A stretch of DNA of 64,000 bases from an uncultured Lacinutrix sp. (GTDB taxonomy: Bacteria > Bacteroidota > Bacteroidia > Flavobacteriales > Flavobacteriaceae), in contig NZ_CANMSJ010000002.1 of NCBI RefSeq assembly GCF_947500605.1, forward strand, positions 186,001 through 250,000, written 5' to 3'. The notes below the pieces were generated by a model. The model saw only the letters and a list, made by a program, of their open reading frames with translations. It did not search any database and was not told where the DNA came from. Below, piece after piece: positions 51,837-59,802 of this stretch. Position numbers and translations under genes: made by a program. Numbering within the stretch: the stretch's first letter is position 1; each line of letters begins with the position of its first letter.

Positions 51837-52415
51837 ATGAATATAGGTCTCTATTTTGGCTCTTTTAATCCAATCCATATTGGACACTTAATTATTGCAA
51901 ATCAATTAGTAGAGAATAGCGATTTAGACCAAATTTGGTTTGTTGTTACACCACATAATCCTTTTAAAAAGAAAAGTTCTTTATTAGATAATTTTCAGCG
52001 TTTGGAAATGGTACATCTTGCTACTAAAGATTATGATAAATTAAAGGAAAGTAATATTGAATTTAATTTACCACAGCCAAATTACACTATAAATACGCTT
52101 ACCTATTTACAAGAAAAACATCCAAACCATGAGTTTTCTTTAATTATGGGAGAAGATAATTTAAAGAGTTTCCATAAATGGAAAAACTACGAAATTATCT
52201 TAGAAAACCATAACATCTATGTGTATCCAAGAATTTCTAAAGGCGCTGTAGATAATCAGTTTACTGGGCATGAAAAAATTAATAAAGTGGATGCTCCTAT
52301 CATGGAGATTTCTTCAACCTTAATTAGAAATGCAATTAAAGAAGGTAAAAACATTAAACCATTACTACCAAAAAACGTTTGGGAATATTTAGACTTGATG
52401 AATTTTTACAAATAA
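51837..52415 (+). CDS. nadD: Nicotinate-nucleotide adenylyltransferase
   Basis: Transfers AMP to nicotinate mononucleotide, forming deamido-NAD. The 192-residue protein carries the nucleotidyltransferase motif FGSFNPIHIGH (residues 7-17), ATP-binding segments VTPHNPFKKK and EFSLIMGEDNLKSFHKWKNY, and the C-terminal ISSTLIRNAI (SSTxxR). It ends the yicC-gmk-nadD gene set, separated from gmk by 111 bases with a repeat-like element. Confidence 0.95.
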   Translation: MNIGLYFGSFNPIHIGHLIIANQLVENSDLDQIWFVVTPHNPFKKKSSLLDNFQRLEMVHLATKDYDKLKESNIEFNLPQPNYTINTLTYLQEKHPNHEFSLIMGEDNLKSFHKWKNYEIILENHNIYVYPRISKGAVDNQFTGHEKINKVDAPIMEISSTLIRNAIKEGKNIKPLLPKNVWEYLDLMNFYK

Positions 52416-52585
52416 TTACCCACTTCAGCTTATAATTATACTATAATCGTTTTTTTAAAAGGTAAATTCCCTTTAAAAATCGATATAAATTCCTACAAGC
52501 ATAAAAAATTACGGTTTTTACCGTAACACAAATAGACTAAAAAGCTGTTTTTTCGATGAAATGCACAAAAACACAAAAAATAATT
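52416..52585. other. Gene-free stretch, first part, with a minus-strand terminator-like hairpin
   Basis: No credible coding frame. A perfect 7-bp hairpin TTACGGT/ACCGTAA (52509-52526) is preceded by A6, so that read on the minus strand it is a hairpin followed by T6, an intrinsic terminator without a nearby minus-strand gene. The rest is AT-rich. Confidence 0.5.
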
Positions 52586-52616
52586 TTGTGAGCACTCTTT
52601 CTTTATTCTAATTTTG
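52586..52616 (+). promoter_or_regulatory. Complete Bacteroidota-type promoter with no ORF downstream
   Basis: TTG (52586-52588), a 20-base spacer and TAATTTTG (52609-52616). A second -7-like TAATTTTG overlaps at 52581-52588. Transcription would start near 52623. Confidence 0.5.
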
Positions 52617-52622
52617 AAATAG

Positions 52623-52803
52623 AATTAGACATAACATCTACTGTTTTATCCCTTTTTTAGATGTTTAATAACAAAAATAAAACACTTTAATAATTAGGCA
52701 TTTCTAATCTATTTAAAGTATAGCCATAACAAATAATTTTTAGGTATTATTTGTTATTTTGATTAATAGCGTAAAAAGCCAACTCTCTCGAGTTGGCTTT
52801 TTT
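52623..52803 (+). ncRNA. Candidate structured small RNA (about 180 nt) ending at an intrinsic terminator
   Basis: Between the promoter above and the terminator at 52773-52803 there is no credible ORF, but four stem-loops: AACATCTA/TAGATGTT (52633-52665), ATTAG/CTAAT (52693-52708), a 12-bp stem ATAACAAATAAT/ATTATTTGTTAT (52726-52757), and the terminator stem AAAAAGCCAACT/AGTTGGCTTTTT with a CTCTCG loop. The size fits 6S-like or trans-acting sRNAs, but no known RNA family was recognised. An unannotated 3' leader or attenuator is less likely, as the next gene is on the other strand. Confidence 0.45.
52773..52803 (+). terminator. Intrinsic terminator of the candidate small RNA
   Basis: A 12-bp perfect stem with a 6-base loop CTCTCG and a T tract; nadD stops 358 bases upstream, so it is more probably the end of an independent RNA. 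Confidence 0.85.
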
Positions 52804-52833
52804 ATTTAATATATCTAATCAATAATATGCTAA

Positions 52834-52868
52834 AACAAAAAAACCAAAGAAGACAACTTCTCTGGTTT
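52834..52868 (-). terminator. Intrinsic terminator of the LysM/BON gene
   Basis: On the minus strand the stem AAACCA-AGAAG/CTTCT-TGGTTT (one internal mismatch, ACAA loop region) is followed by T7. A second small hairpin (CAATCC/GGATTG, 52891-52909) lies between it and the stop codon. Confidence 0.75.
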
Positions 52869-52925
52869 AATTTAATTTTATAAAATCTGTCAATCCGTTT
52901 TCAGGATTGTTTGTCTTATATATTT

Positions 52926-53411
52926 CTAGTCTAAAGTTGGGATACGTAACACTTGTCCTGGATAAATTTTATCTGGGTGCTCTAACATTGGCTTATTAGC
53001 TTCAAAAATTACAGGATATTTCATGGCATTACCATAAAATTTCTTAGCAATCTTACCTAAAGTATCTCCGCTCACAACTGTATGAAACTGTGCTTCTGGC
53101 TCTACGTGCTCTACAGTCATTTTATCATCTACAGTAGCAATACCATTACTATTACCAACTACTAATATCGCTTTTTCACGAGTAGCTTGATCATAAGCTA
53201 ATCCAGATATAGTTGCAGCATCATCATCAATATGGACACTTAGTCCTTCTACCTTTAAATCTAAATCTCTAATTGTTTCTTCTAATTTTCTTGCAGCAGC
53301 CTCTTCTACTTTTAATTCTGCAGCTACAGCTTCAGCAGCTTCTTCAGCATCAGTTTTTCCTATACCAAATACTTTAGCTCCTGCGTTTTTAATAAATGAA
53401 AATAATCCCAT
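52926..53411 (-). CDS. BON-LysM protein, Kbp/YgaU-like
   Basis: A 161-residue protein with no signal peptide. An Ala/Glu-rich helix (residues 20-45) is followed by a BON domain (DLKVEGLSVHIDDDAATISG to KAILVVGNSNGIATVDDKM, about residues 50-105) and a C-terminal LysM domain (FHTVVSGDTLGKIAKKFYGN ... YPGQVLRIP). The E. coli homologue Kbp (YgaU) of nearly the same length binds potassium in the cytoplasm. The same domain order and the lack of export signal support this role, but it is inference. It has its own terminator. Confidence 0.87.
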   Translation of the reverse strand: MGLFSFIKNAGAKVFGIGKTDAEEAAEAVAAELKVEEAAARKLEETIRDLDLKVEGLSVHIDDDAATISGLAYDQATREKAILVVGNSNGIATVDDKMTVEHVEPEAQFHTVVSGDTLGKIAKKFYGNAMKYPVIFEANKPMLEHPDKIYPGQVLRIPTLD

Positions 53412-53524
53412 AATTTGTTTTGTTTTTAATTGTTATTGGTTAATTCTACTATTGTAAAGTTGGACAAAATCTAAATCAATCACAACTTACGCATATTAAT
53501 ATAATTATAAAACTCGATATAAAG

Positions 53525-53562
53525 TTAAAAAAACTGCTTAATGTGTGCTTTTTAAGCAGTTT
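53525..53562 (-). terminator. Intrinsic terminator of the 53584-54540 lipoprotein gene
   Basis: Stem AAACTGCTTA/TAAGCAGTTT (10 bp) followed on the minus strand by a T7 tract. It lies about 20 bases after the stop codon. Confidence 0.85.
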
Positions 53563-53583
53563 ATCTTCTTACTTCTCTAGTTA

Positions 53584-54540
53584 TTACACTTGCTTTCGTG
53601 TATTCTCTCTAATGTTTTCTTTTTTTACACTATGCTGCTTACGTTTCTTTTGTGCTGAAGTTTTAGACTTATTTAACGTCGTTCCTTCTTTTAAATATTC
53701 TATATAACCTCTGCCAGTAAACTCGTAAACAGTTCCAGATCCTGTGTGATATAATTCAATTCTTTGATCATTAATAACACTAAGCTCAAAAGTTTCATTA
53801 CTAAAATAATCGTAATCTAGAACTAAAGACTTTAAGTACATATTACCACTTATGTTACCTACGTAATAATTACCTGTAAAATCCCAATACAAATTGTTAG
53901 GGTTAGCACCATACTGGTCTTGAGAGCTTCTAAAAGTATCATCATTACCACCAGATAAAAACTGCAAGAAGTTTTCATTATCAAACTCATTTAATGCACC
54001 ATATTGGCTTGTATACGTTTTTTCCCAAGCTTCGTATTCTTGCATAAAATATTGAATATTATCGTAAAAAACATAATCATAATCAAAGTTAGAGCGTTGG
54101 TATCCATTTAAAAAATACGATGTATCATTAAAAGGGTTGTATAATTCTATAGTGTTATTATCTACTTGATACACATCAAAACTATCATAACCATCTATAT
54201 CATGGTCAACATCTAAAATCATATTATAAGCATTGTAATTACCAATTGGAATACCATAACCGTTTCCTTGGCTACCAATACCAACTAGATTATTGTTTGC
54301 ATATAAAGTTCCATTTCTAAAAGAGACTGTAAATGCAATTTGCAAAAATGGAGATTCTCCATAACCTATAGTTTCATTAATATCCACATACCACAAATCG
54401 TAAGAATTAAGTAATTGATTTACCGATATGGCTGGAGCTGTATTATTTACATAATCGTCTTCTACAAGAACTTCTGTGTAGCAAGAGGTTAATAAAGTTG
54501 CCATTAAGGCAAATACCGAAAGTAGTTTTAATGTCTTCAT
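53584..54540 (-). CDS. Uncharacterised lipoprotein with basic C-terminal tail
   Basis: A 318-residue exported lipoprotein: signal FALMATLLTSC, lipobox Cys near 20. The mature part is Tyr/Asp/Asn-rich with repeated beta segments (LQIAFTVSFRNGTLYANNN, FDVYQVDNNTIELYNPFND, FELSVINDQRIELYHTGSG) as in extracytoplasmic beta-sandwich proteins. The last 30 residues are strongly basic (KSKTSAQKKRKQHSVKKENI), odd for an otherwise acidic protein. In some databases relatives are labelled as nicotinic acid mononucleotide adenylyltransferases, probably because of the nadD neighbourhood; no nucleotidyltransferase motif is visible. I set the start at MKTLKLL (54540). Confidence 0.72.
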   Translation of the reverse strand: MKTLKLLSVFALMATLLTSCYTEVLVEDDYVNNTAPAISVNQLLNSYDLWYVDINETIGYGESPFLQIAFTVSFRNGTLYANNNLVGIGSQGNGYGIPIGNYNAYNMILDVDHDIDGYDSFDVYQVDNNTIELYNPFNDTSYFLNGYQRSNFDYDYVFYDNIQYFMQEYEAWEKTYTSQYGALNEFDNENFLQFLSGGNDDTFRSSQDQYGANPNNLYWDFTGNYYVGNISGNMYLKSLVLDYDYFSNETFELSVINDQRIELYHTGSGTVYEFTGRGYIEYLKEGTTLNKSKTSAQKKRKQHSVKKENIRENTRKQV

Positions 54541-54642
54541 AATCATTTCGTTTTATGGATTGATACTAAACTAATTTCAAAAGCTGTGCCAAAATATTTA
54601 TTTCTATAGTTCTCAGTGTTTTACTAACAACTTATAATTGCG

Positions 54643-54650
54643 TAATTTTG
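54643..54650 (+). promoter_or_regulatory. Promoter -7 element for gpsA
   Basis: TAATTTTG, an exact TANNTTTG match, 24 bases before the ATG at 54674. No TTG at the -33 spacing. Confidence 0.42.
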
Positions 54651-54673
54651 TTTTATAATCGTACTGTTTATTT

Positions 54674-55675
54674 ATGAGTCAACAATTAAAATACGCTGTT
54701 TTTGGATCTGGAAGTTGGGCAACTGCAATTGTAAAAATGCTTTGCGAAAACTTAGACGAAGTAGGCTGGTATATGCGTAGCGTTTATACTAAAGAACACT
54801 TACTAAAAGAACAACACAATCCTGCATATTTAAGCTCTGTAGAGTTTCACTTAGAACAACTAAAACTAAGTAACGATATTAACGAAATGGCTGAGTATGC
54901 CGATGTACTTATTTTTGTAGTACCATCTGCCTTTATCCATTCCGAATTACAAAAGCTTACCGTAGACATTACCAACAAAACAGTTGTCTCTGCAGTAAAA
55001 GGTATTATACCAGAAACCGGAAAATTATTAGGCGAACATTTTCATGATAATTACAATATCCCTTTCGAGAATATTGGCGTTATCGCAGGACCATGTCATG
55101 CCGAAGAGGTTGCTTTAGAGCGTTTATCGTACCTAACAATATCATGTGCCGATCAAGACAAAGCGCAATCAATTGCAGATATGTTATCGAGCGATTACAT
55201 AAAAACAAAAATTAGCGACGACGTTATTGGTACAGAGTACGCCGTAATGCTTAAAAACATTTACGCTATTGCAGCAGGTATTGCACACGGCTTAGGCTAT
55301 GGAGACAATTTCCAAAGTGTTTTAATGAGTAATGCTATTCGCGAAATGAAGCGTTTCATCAAAAAAATGCACAAAATGAAACGTAACATCAATAACTCTG
55401 CTTATTTAGGCGATTTATTAGTTACCGGATACTCTACATTTTCCAGAAACCGCATGTTTGGCAACATGATTGGTAAAGGTTACACCGTAAAATCTGCACA
55501 AATGGAAATGAGCATGGTAGCCGAAGGTTATTACGCCACAAAAAGTGCACATTTACTAAACAAGAAAAATAAAAAGAAAACACGTTTACCAATAGTAGAT
55601 GCTGTTTACGATGTGTTATACGAAGGTAAGGATGCTAAAAAAGTATTTAAAAAACTAACCGATAAATTAGACTAA
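54674..55675 (+). CDS. gpsA: Glycerol-3-phosphate dehydrogenase [NAD(P)+]
   Basis: Reduces dihydroxyacetone phosphate to sn-glycerol-3-phosphate for membrane lipids. The 333-residue protein has the N-terminal Rossmann GSGSWATAIVKML, FVVPSAFIHSEL, SAVKGIIPETGKLLGEH, AGPCHAEEVALERLSYLTIS, and the catalytic Lys in AVMLKNIYAIAAGIAHGLGY. The C-terminal domain has YLGDLLVTGYSTFSRNRMFG. Flavobacterial GpsA has the same length. Single gene with its own promoter element and terminator. Confidence 0.95.
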   Translation: MSQQLKYAVFGSGSWATAIVKMLCENLDEVGWYMRSVYTKEHLLKEQHNPAYLSSVEFHLEQLKLSNDINEMAEYADVLIFVVPSAFIHSELQKLTVDITNKTVVSAVKGIIPETGKLLGEHFHDNYNIPFENIGVIAGPCHAEEVALERLSYLTISCADQDKAQSIADMLSSDYIKTKISDDVIGTEYAVMLKNIYAIAAGIAHGLGYGDNFQSVLMSNAIREMKRFIKKMHKMKRNINNSAYLGDLLVTGYSTFSRNRMFGNMIGKGYTVKSAQMEMSMVAEGYYATKSAHLLNKKNKKKTRLPIVDAVYDVLYEGKDAKKVFKKLTDKLD

Positions 55676-55677
55676 TT

Positions 55678-55701
55678 AAATCCCTTTGAAAAAAGGGATT
55701 T
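55678..55701 (+). terminator. Intrinsic terminator of gpsA
   Basis: Stem AAATCCCTTT/AAAGGGATTT (10 bp) with a GAAA tetraloop, just after the gpsA stop, followed by a mixed T-rich stretch. Confidence 0.78.
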
Positions 55702-55712
55702 CTTTGTTTTTG

Positions 55713-55792
55713 GCGTTACCTAAAGGTCGGGCTTTACACTATATCTTTTTTATCGTGCCTCAAAAAAAGGATGCCGTTTCAATCCCTAACGC
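55713..55792. repeat. 80-base dispersed element bounded by GCGTTA/TAACGC
   Basis: Begins GCGTTACCTAAAGGTCGGGC and ends TCAATCCCTAACGC, so the ends form a 6-bp inverted repeat. The core includes TATCTTTTTTATCGTGCCTC. I recall near-identical elements in intergenic regions of several flavobacteria, but could not search; only one copy is present in this window. Confidence 0.4.
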
Positions 55793-55874
55793 GAGCGAAA
55801 CTGTAACAAACATGTTATATCGTTATCCTTATTAAAAGCCATTACTTAACGCTTACATAAGAAACGTAATTATC

Positions 55875-57356
55875 ATGAAACTTAAAGCAATCCTATTATT
55901 CCTTATAGTAACCACTTTTAGCTGTAAATCTAACACAGAAAAGCAAGTAGACACCTTTAAAGAAATCACCAAGCTTGTCGATATTTATGCCAACCAAACC
56001 TTAGAGAAAAACAATATTAACTCCTTAGCGTTTGCTATTTATAAAGACGGAAAAGTCTATAAAAATTATTATGGTGAAATTGATAAAGGAGCCAACAACA
56101 CTCCAGACGATAATACTTTATACGAAATAGCATCTATAACCAAAGTATTTGCAGGATCCTTAGCTGCTAAAGCAGTTTTAGAAAACAAGATTACTCTTAA
56201 CGACGATATTAGAAAATACGTAAAAGGAGACTACGCTAATTTAGAATTTGAAGGCACACCAATAACCATTAAAAATCTGCTTACACACACCATAGGCTTA
56301 AAAAACAAAACACCAAAAAGACTTCAAGAAGTAACAGATAGTGTAAACAACGGTTATTTTGAAAACAAGCCATTTACCTACACCATTAAACATTTACTAG
56401 AAGAACTTAAAACCGTAACTATAAATAAAAAACCAGGAACTGTTTATGCGTACAACTCTGTTGGACCAGAATTAGTGGCTTATATTTTAGAACAAGTTTA
56501 CCAAAAACCTTATCATCTTTTACTACAAAATTTTCTAGATGAATTAAACATGAAGAACACCTATTTATTAGGTTCTAATTTTGATGACAGCCGAGTAGCA
56601 AACAGTTATAAAAATGGCAAATTAGCACCATTAGATAAAAACCCTTTACTTGGCGGAGCTGCTGGAATGATTACAACACTTCCTGATTTAATTACATTTA
56701 TGAAATTTCAACTAGAAAGCGATAATCCTATAGTAAAAGAATCTGTTAAACAGCTTTTTGAAGACAATGACGACAATCTTGTTGGTTACCTATGGGAAGG
56801 CTTAGGTGTTGGTGAAGAAGAAGGTTTTTACTACTCTAAAACAGGAACATCAAGTGGTGTACAAAGCGGACTTTTGTTATGTCCTGATAGTGATTACGGA
56901 TTAATTTTAATTATGAATAGCAATTCTGATGCAGCCTTAAATAATTGGCAAAATTTATTTTACGGTACAGAAAACGAACTCATTAAATACCCTAAATTAA
57001 ACAGTGCTGCCTTTCTAGAAAATACATTATTGCATGATACCGATAATGGCATTAAAAACTTAAGGCAACAGATTAAAGATACCCCTAATTATTATACAAA
57101 TAATGATAATCTAAATGCCATAGCATACCAACTTCTTAATAATAAAAAAACCGAAGAGGCTCTAAAAATATTCAATCTACAATTAGAGTTGTTTCCAAAT
57201 CATTTTAATTCTTATGATAGCTTGGGTGAATTCTATTTTACAACTAAAGATTACGATAAAGCCTTATTTAATTATAAAAAATCTTTAGAATTTAATCCGG
57301 AAAATGAAAACGCAAAAATATTTATTCAAAAAATAGAAGAAATTACCGCTAAATAA
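55875..57356 (+). CDS. Serine hydrolase (beta-lactamase/class C type) with C-terminal TPR region
   Basis: A 493-residue lipoprotein (lipobox Cys in TTFSCKSN near residue 17). The class C serine hydrolase domain (about 25-370) has the SxxK pair Ser87-x-x-Lys90 (ASITKVF), the Tyr-x-Asn triad in VYAYNSVGPE and a late KTG-like motif KTGTSSGVQSG. The last 110 residues are TPR-like (TEEALKIFNLQLELFPNHFN, SYDSLGEFYFTTKDYDKALF). The substrate is unknown; relatives are D-aminopeptidases, esterases and penicillin-binding enzymes. Single gene, near the repeat element. Confidence 0.88.
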   Translation: MKLKAILLFLIVTTFSCKSNTEKQVDTFKEITKLVDIYANQTLEKNNINSLAFAIYKDGKVYKNYYGEIDKGANNTPDDNTLYEIASITKVFAGSLAAKAVLENKITLNDDIRKYVKGDYANLEFEGTPITIKNLLTHTIGLKNKTPKRLQEVTDSVNNGYFENKPFTYTIKHLLEELKTVTINKKPGTVYAYNSVGPELVAYILEQVYQKPYHLLLQNFLDELNMKNTYLLGSNFDDSRVANSYKNGKLAPLDKNPLLGGAAGMITTLPDLITFMKFQLESDNPIVKESVKQLFEDNDDNLVGYLWEGLGVGEEEGFYYSKTGTSSGVQSGLLLCPDSDYGLILIMNSNSDAALNNWQNLFYGTENELIKYPKLNSAAFLENTLLHDTDNGIKNLRQQIKDTPNYYTNNDNLNAIAYQLLNNKKTEEALKIFNLQLELFPNHFNSYDSLGEFYFTTKDYDKALFNYKKSLEFNPENENAKIFIQKIEEITAK

Positions 57357-57361
57357 ATAAT

Positions 57362-57757
57362 CTACTTTACTAAAACACCACGTGCTTCCATTAAAGGAAG
57401 CTCTTGTAAAGCTTGAAGATTAACAGTGTTTTTTCTAAAGGTATATGTTTTGTCGAACATCTTATTATCCTGAAAGAAAGTGACCTTAAATTGATTATTA
57501 AGTGCAAATAAATCTTCTTGCATCAATTCTATTTTAGCGTAACTTTTTTTAGGAAGCAAATCTACTTTCTTTCTAAAAATAGAAGTCATTTTTTTTTCTG
57601 AATAACCACTAGTTACTATTAACACCATTTCTAAATCAACATCTTTATCGTTAATTATATAAGCGTTCCAATCTTGAGTTTTATAAATATCGTTGTACTC
57701 GTTTACAATTGCAACGTAAACGCCTTCAACTTTTGGAATGTCAATGTCTTTTTTCAT
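57362..57757 (-). CDS. Uncharacterised protein at the end of the RND efflux operon
   Basis: I do not recognise a family with certainty. A 131-residue soluble protein with no signal peptide or membrane helix. Alternating strands are visible (VYVAIVNEYNDIYKTQDWNA, LEMVLIVTSGYSEKKMTSIF, FKVTFFQDNKMFDKTYTFRK) with LLPKKSYAKIELM between. It starts 17 bases after the TetR stop, so it is part of the adaptor-RND-OMF-TetR operon. Possibly a cytoplasmic accessory or unrelated passenger. Confidence 0.65.
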   Translation of the reverse strand: MKKDIDIPKVEGVYVAIVNEYNDIYKTQDWNAYIINDKDVDLEMVLIVTSGYSEKKMTSIFRKKVDLLPKKSYAKIELMQEDLFALNNQFKVTFFQDNKMFDKTYTFRKNTVNLQALQELPLMEARGVLVK

Positions 57758-57774
57758 ATTGCAAAAATAGTAAA

Positions 57775-58368
57775 CTATTCAAAATAAGAATTAGAATAGT
57801 TACTTGTAATTATTCCTTTTAAATTATAAACCACTAAATGATTAAAAAGTTCTTCTTCTGGATATGTTTCGAATAAATTATTCTTCTTAAAAATCAGTTT
57901 ATCAATTCGTAAAAAATAAATACTAACTATCAATTCTAAATTAACGGCTTCTTTAATATCGCCAGCTTCTTGAGCCTGTTTAAGTAAATTGTAAACAATA
58001 TTATTACTTAGTTCTTCAACAAAATTATTAAAAACAGTACTTGCTTTAGGATAGTATTTTTCTAACCCAAAAAGAAAAGAGGGTTTAAAGTATTTTAAAT
58101 ACTCAAACCCTCTCTGGTAAATTAATATAACACACAAAATAGGATTTTTACCATTGCTATTAACAATCCCATTTATATCTTCTTTATACTCGTTTAATAA
58201 ATTTTCAACGCTAGCCGCAACTAGATCTTCTTTATTATCAAAAAACGTATAAATTGTTTTTTTAGAAATCCCAAGCGAACCTGCTATATCGTCTAAAGTT
58301 ACATGCTTACTTCCGCATTGCGTAAACTTTGCAATAGAGCACTTTAACAATTCGGCTTTGGTTATCAT
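57775..58368 (-). CDS. TetR/AcrR family transcriptional regulator
   Basis: A 197-residue regulator. The N-terminal HTH is CSIAKFTQCGSKHVTLDDIA GSLGISKKTIYTFFDNKEDL (residues 8-50), the standard TetR recognition region. The C-terminal ligand domain is all-helical. It is located 11 bases downstream of the outer-membrane factor gene and is in the same operon as the efflux genes, suggesting autorepression of the pump promoter, which lies outside the window. Ligand unknown. Confidence 0.92.
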   Translation of the reverse strand: MITKAELLKCSIAKFTQCGSKHVTLDDIAGSLGISKKTIYTFFDNKEDLVAASVENLLNEYKEDINGIVNSNGKNPILCVILIYQRGFEYLKYFKPSFLFGLEKYYPKASTVFNNFVEELSNNIVYNLLKQAQEAGDIKEAVNLELIVSIYFLRIDKLIFKKNNLFETYPEEELFNHLVVYNLKGIITSNYSNSYFE

Positions 58369-58379
58369 CTTAGTTTATT

Positions 58380-59798
58380 TTATCTCCATCCACCACCAAG
58401 TGCTTCATATAAATCTACAATAGAAACCAATTGTTGTAATTTGCTATCAATTATATTAAGCTCTGCACTTAATGCGCTTTGTCTTGCTGTTAATAAATCT
58501 AAGTAGTTAGCATATCCGTTTTTAAGTAAAATATCAGAGTTGCTTTCAGCTTGACGTAAAGCTTCAACTTCATTCTTTCTAAATTCGAATTTTTTAGTTT
58601 CAGATTCATAAGAAAATAAAGCATTAGACACTTCGATTCCAGCAATTAACAACGTCTTTTTAAACTGAAGTAAAGACTGTTCTTGTTGTGCAATAGCTAC
58701 CTCTTTTTGTGTTTTTAAAGCACGTTTATTAAATAACGGCTGCGTTAAGCCACCAACTATATTTGCGAATAAAGAGTTTGCACTAAACAGTTTGTCTATC
58801 TCTAAACTCTGTAATCCTCCCGAAGCTGTTAATTTTAAAGATGGATATAAGTTACTTTTAGCAACGTTAGTTAACTCAAAAGATTGAATTAAATTATACT
58901 CTGCCGCCATAACATCTGGCCTATTACTAAGTAATGTTGCCGCTACCCCTAGCTTAAGATCTTCCTCTATTTTCTGAATATCTAAACTACTTCTTTCAAA
59001 ATGTTGAGCAGATTTACCTAACAAAATACTAAGTGTATTTTCAGTTTTAAAAATAGCAGTTTCAATATCTACCTCTAATGCTTTTGCACTATTAAATTGT
59101 GCCACATTTTGATCTACAGCAACCTGTGTTACTTGTCCAGCATCCTTTAAAGCTTTAATAGTTTCTACACTACTTTCTCTGGTTGCAATGGTTTGCTTTG
59201 TTATTTCTAATTGCGCATCTAAAGCCAATAAACTGTAATACGTATTAGCAATACTTGAGATTAGTTGCGTTTTTACGGCTTGATGTCCTGCGACACTTTG
59301 TAAATAAGCTGCTTGAGTTGCTCTTTTATTACTACGAATTTTTCCCCAAATATCTGCTTCCCAAGATAGGTTTGCTGTTACATCAAACTGATCTGTAGAA
59401 GTATCACTTAAAAACGCTCCAAATTGAGTGTTTTTAGACAGTTCTTGGTGTGTCCAGTTTGTACCAACACTTACAGATGGTAAGTAACCTGCTTTGCCTT
59501 GTTTAGCATAAGCCTCTGCTGCTACCATTTGCTGTATTGCAATACGAACATCCATGTTATTTTGCAGACCTTCTTCTATATATTGTTGAAGATACTGGTC
59601 TGTAAATAAGTTTTTCCAAGATACATCTGCAATAGATACGCTGTCAGTTGGCAGGTTATCTGTTCTATAAAGTGTATCTTCAATTGGTAACTCTGGTCTT
59701 ACATAATCTTGTGCAACAAAACAACTTTGTAATGTTAACGCAACAACCAAAATTAGTGCTCCTTTACTAAAATTTCTATGTTTTATAATTGGTTTCAT
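58380..59798 (-). CDS. Outer-membrane factor of an RND efflux pump (TolC/OprM-like)
   Basis: A 472-residue NodT/OprM-type lipoprotein: signal FSKGALILVVALTLQSC with lipobox Cys near residue 26. Two repeats of long helices are visible (for example EEGLQNNMDVRIAIQQMVAA and KTQKEVAIAQQEQSLLQFKK) with the SVGTNW and NLYPSLKLTASGGLQSLE strands. The ATG at 59798 is favoured over the TTG at 59813, which overlaps the RND stop. It lies between the RND gene and the TetR gene. Confidence 0.92.
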   Translation of the reverse strand: MKPIIKHRNFSKGALILVVALTLQSCFVAQDYVRPELPIEDTLYRTDNLPTDSVSIADVSWKNLFTDQYLQQYIEEGLQNNMDVRIAIQQMVAAEAYAKQGKAGYLPSVSVGTNWTHQELSKNTQFGAFLSDTSTDQFDVTANLSWEADIWGKIRSNKRATQAAYLQSVAGHQAVKTQLISSIANTYYSLLALDAQLEITKQTIATRESSVETIKALKDAGQVTQVAVDQNVAQFNSAKALEVDIETAIFKTENTLSILLGKSAQHFERSSLDIQKIEEDLKLGVAATLLSNRPDVMAAEYNLIQSFELTNVAKSNLYPSLKLTASGGLQSLEIDKLFSANSLFANIVGGLTQPLFNKRALKTQKEVAIAQQEQSLLQFKKTLLIAGIEVSNALFSYESETKKFEFRKNEVEALRQAESNSDILLKNGYANYLDLLTARQSALSAELNIIDSKLQQLVSIVDLYEALGGGWR

Positions 59799-59802
59799 AT
59801 TC

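Noticed and set aside
52623-52803. tmRNA, RNase P RNA or tRNA in the long intergenic gap
   Set aside because: Size and motifs do not fit tmRNA or RNase P RNA, and no cloverleaf is visible.
53584-54540. Nicotinate adenylyltransferase paralogue
   Set aside because: No GxFxPxHxGH-type motif; it has a lipoprotein signal.
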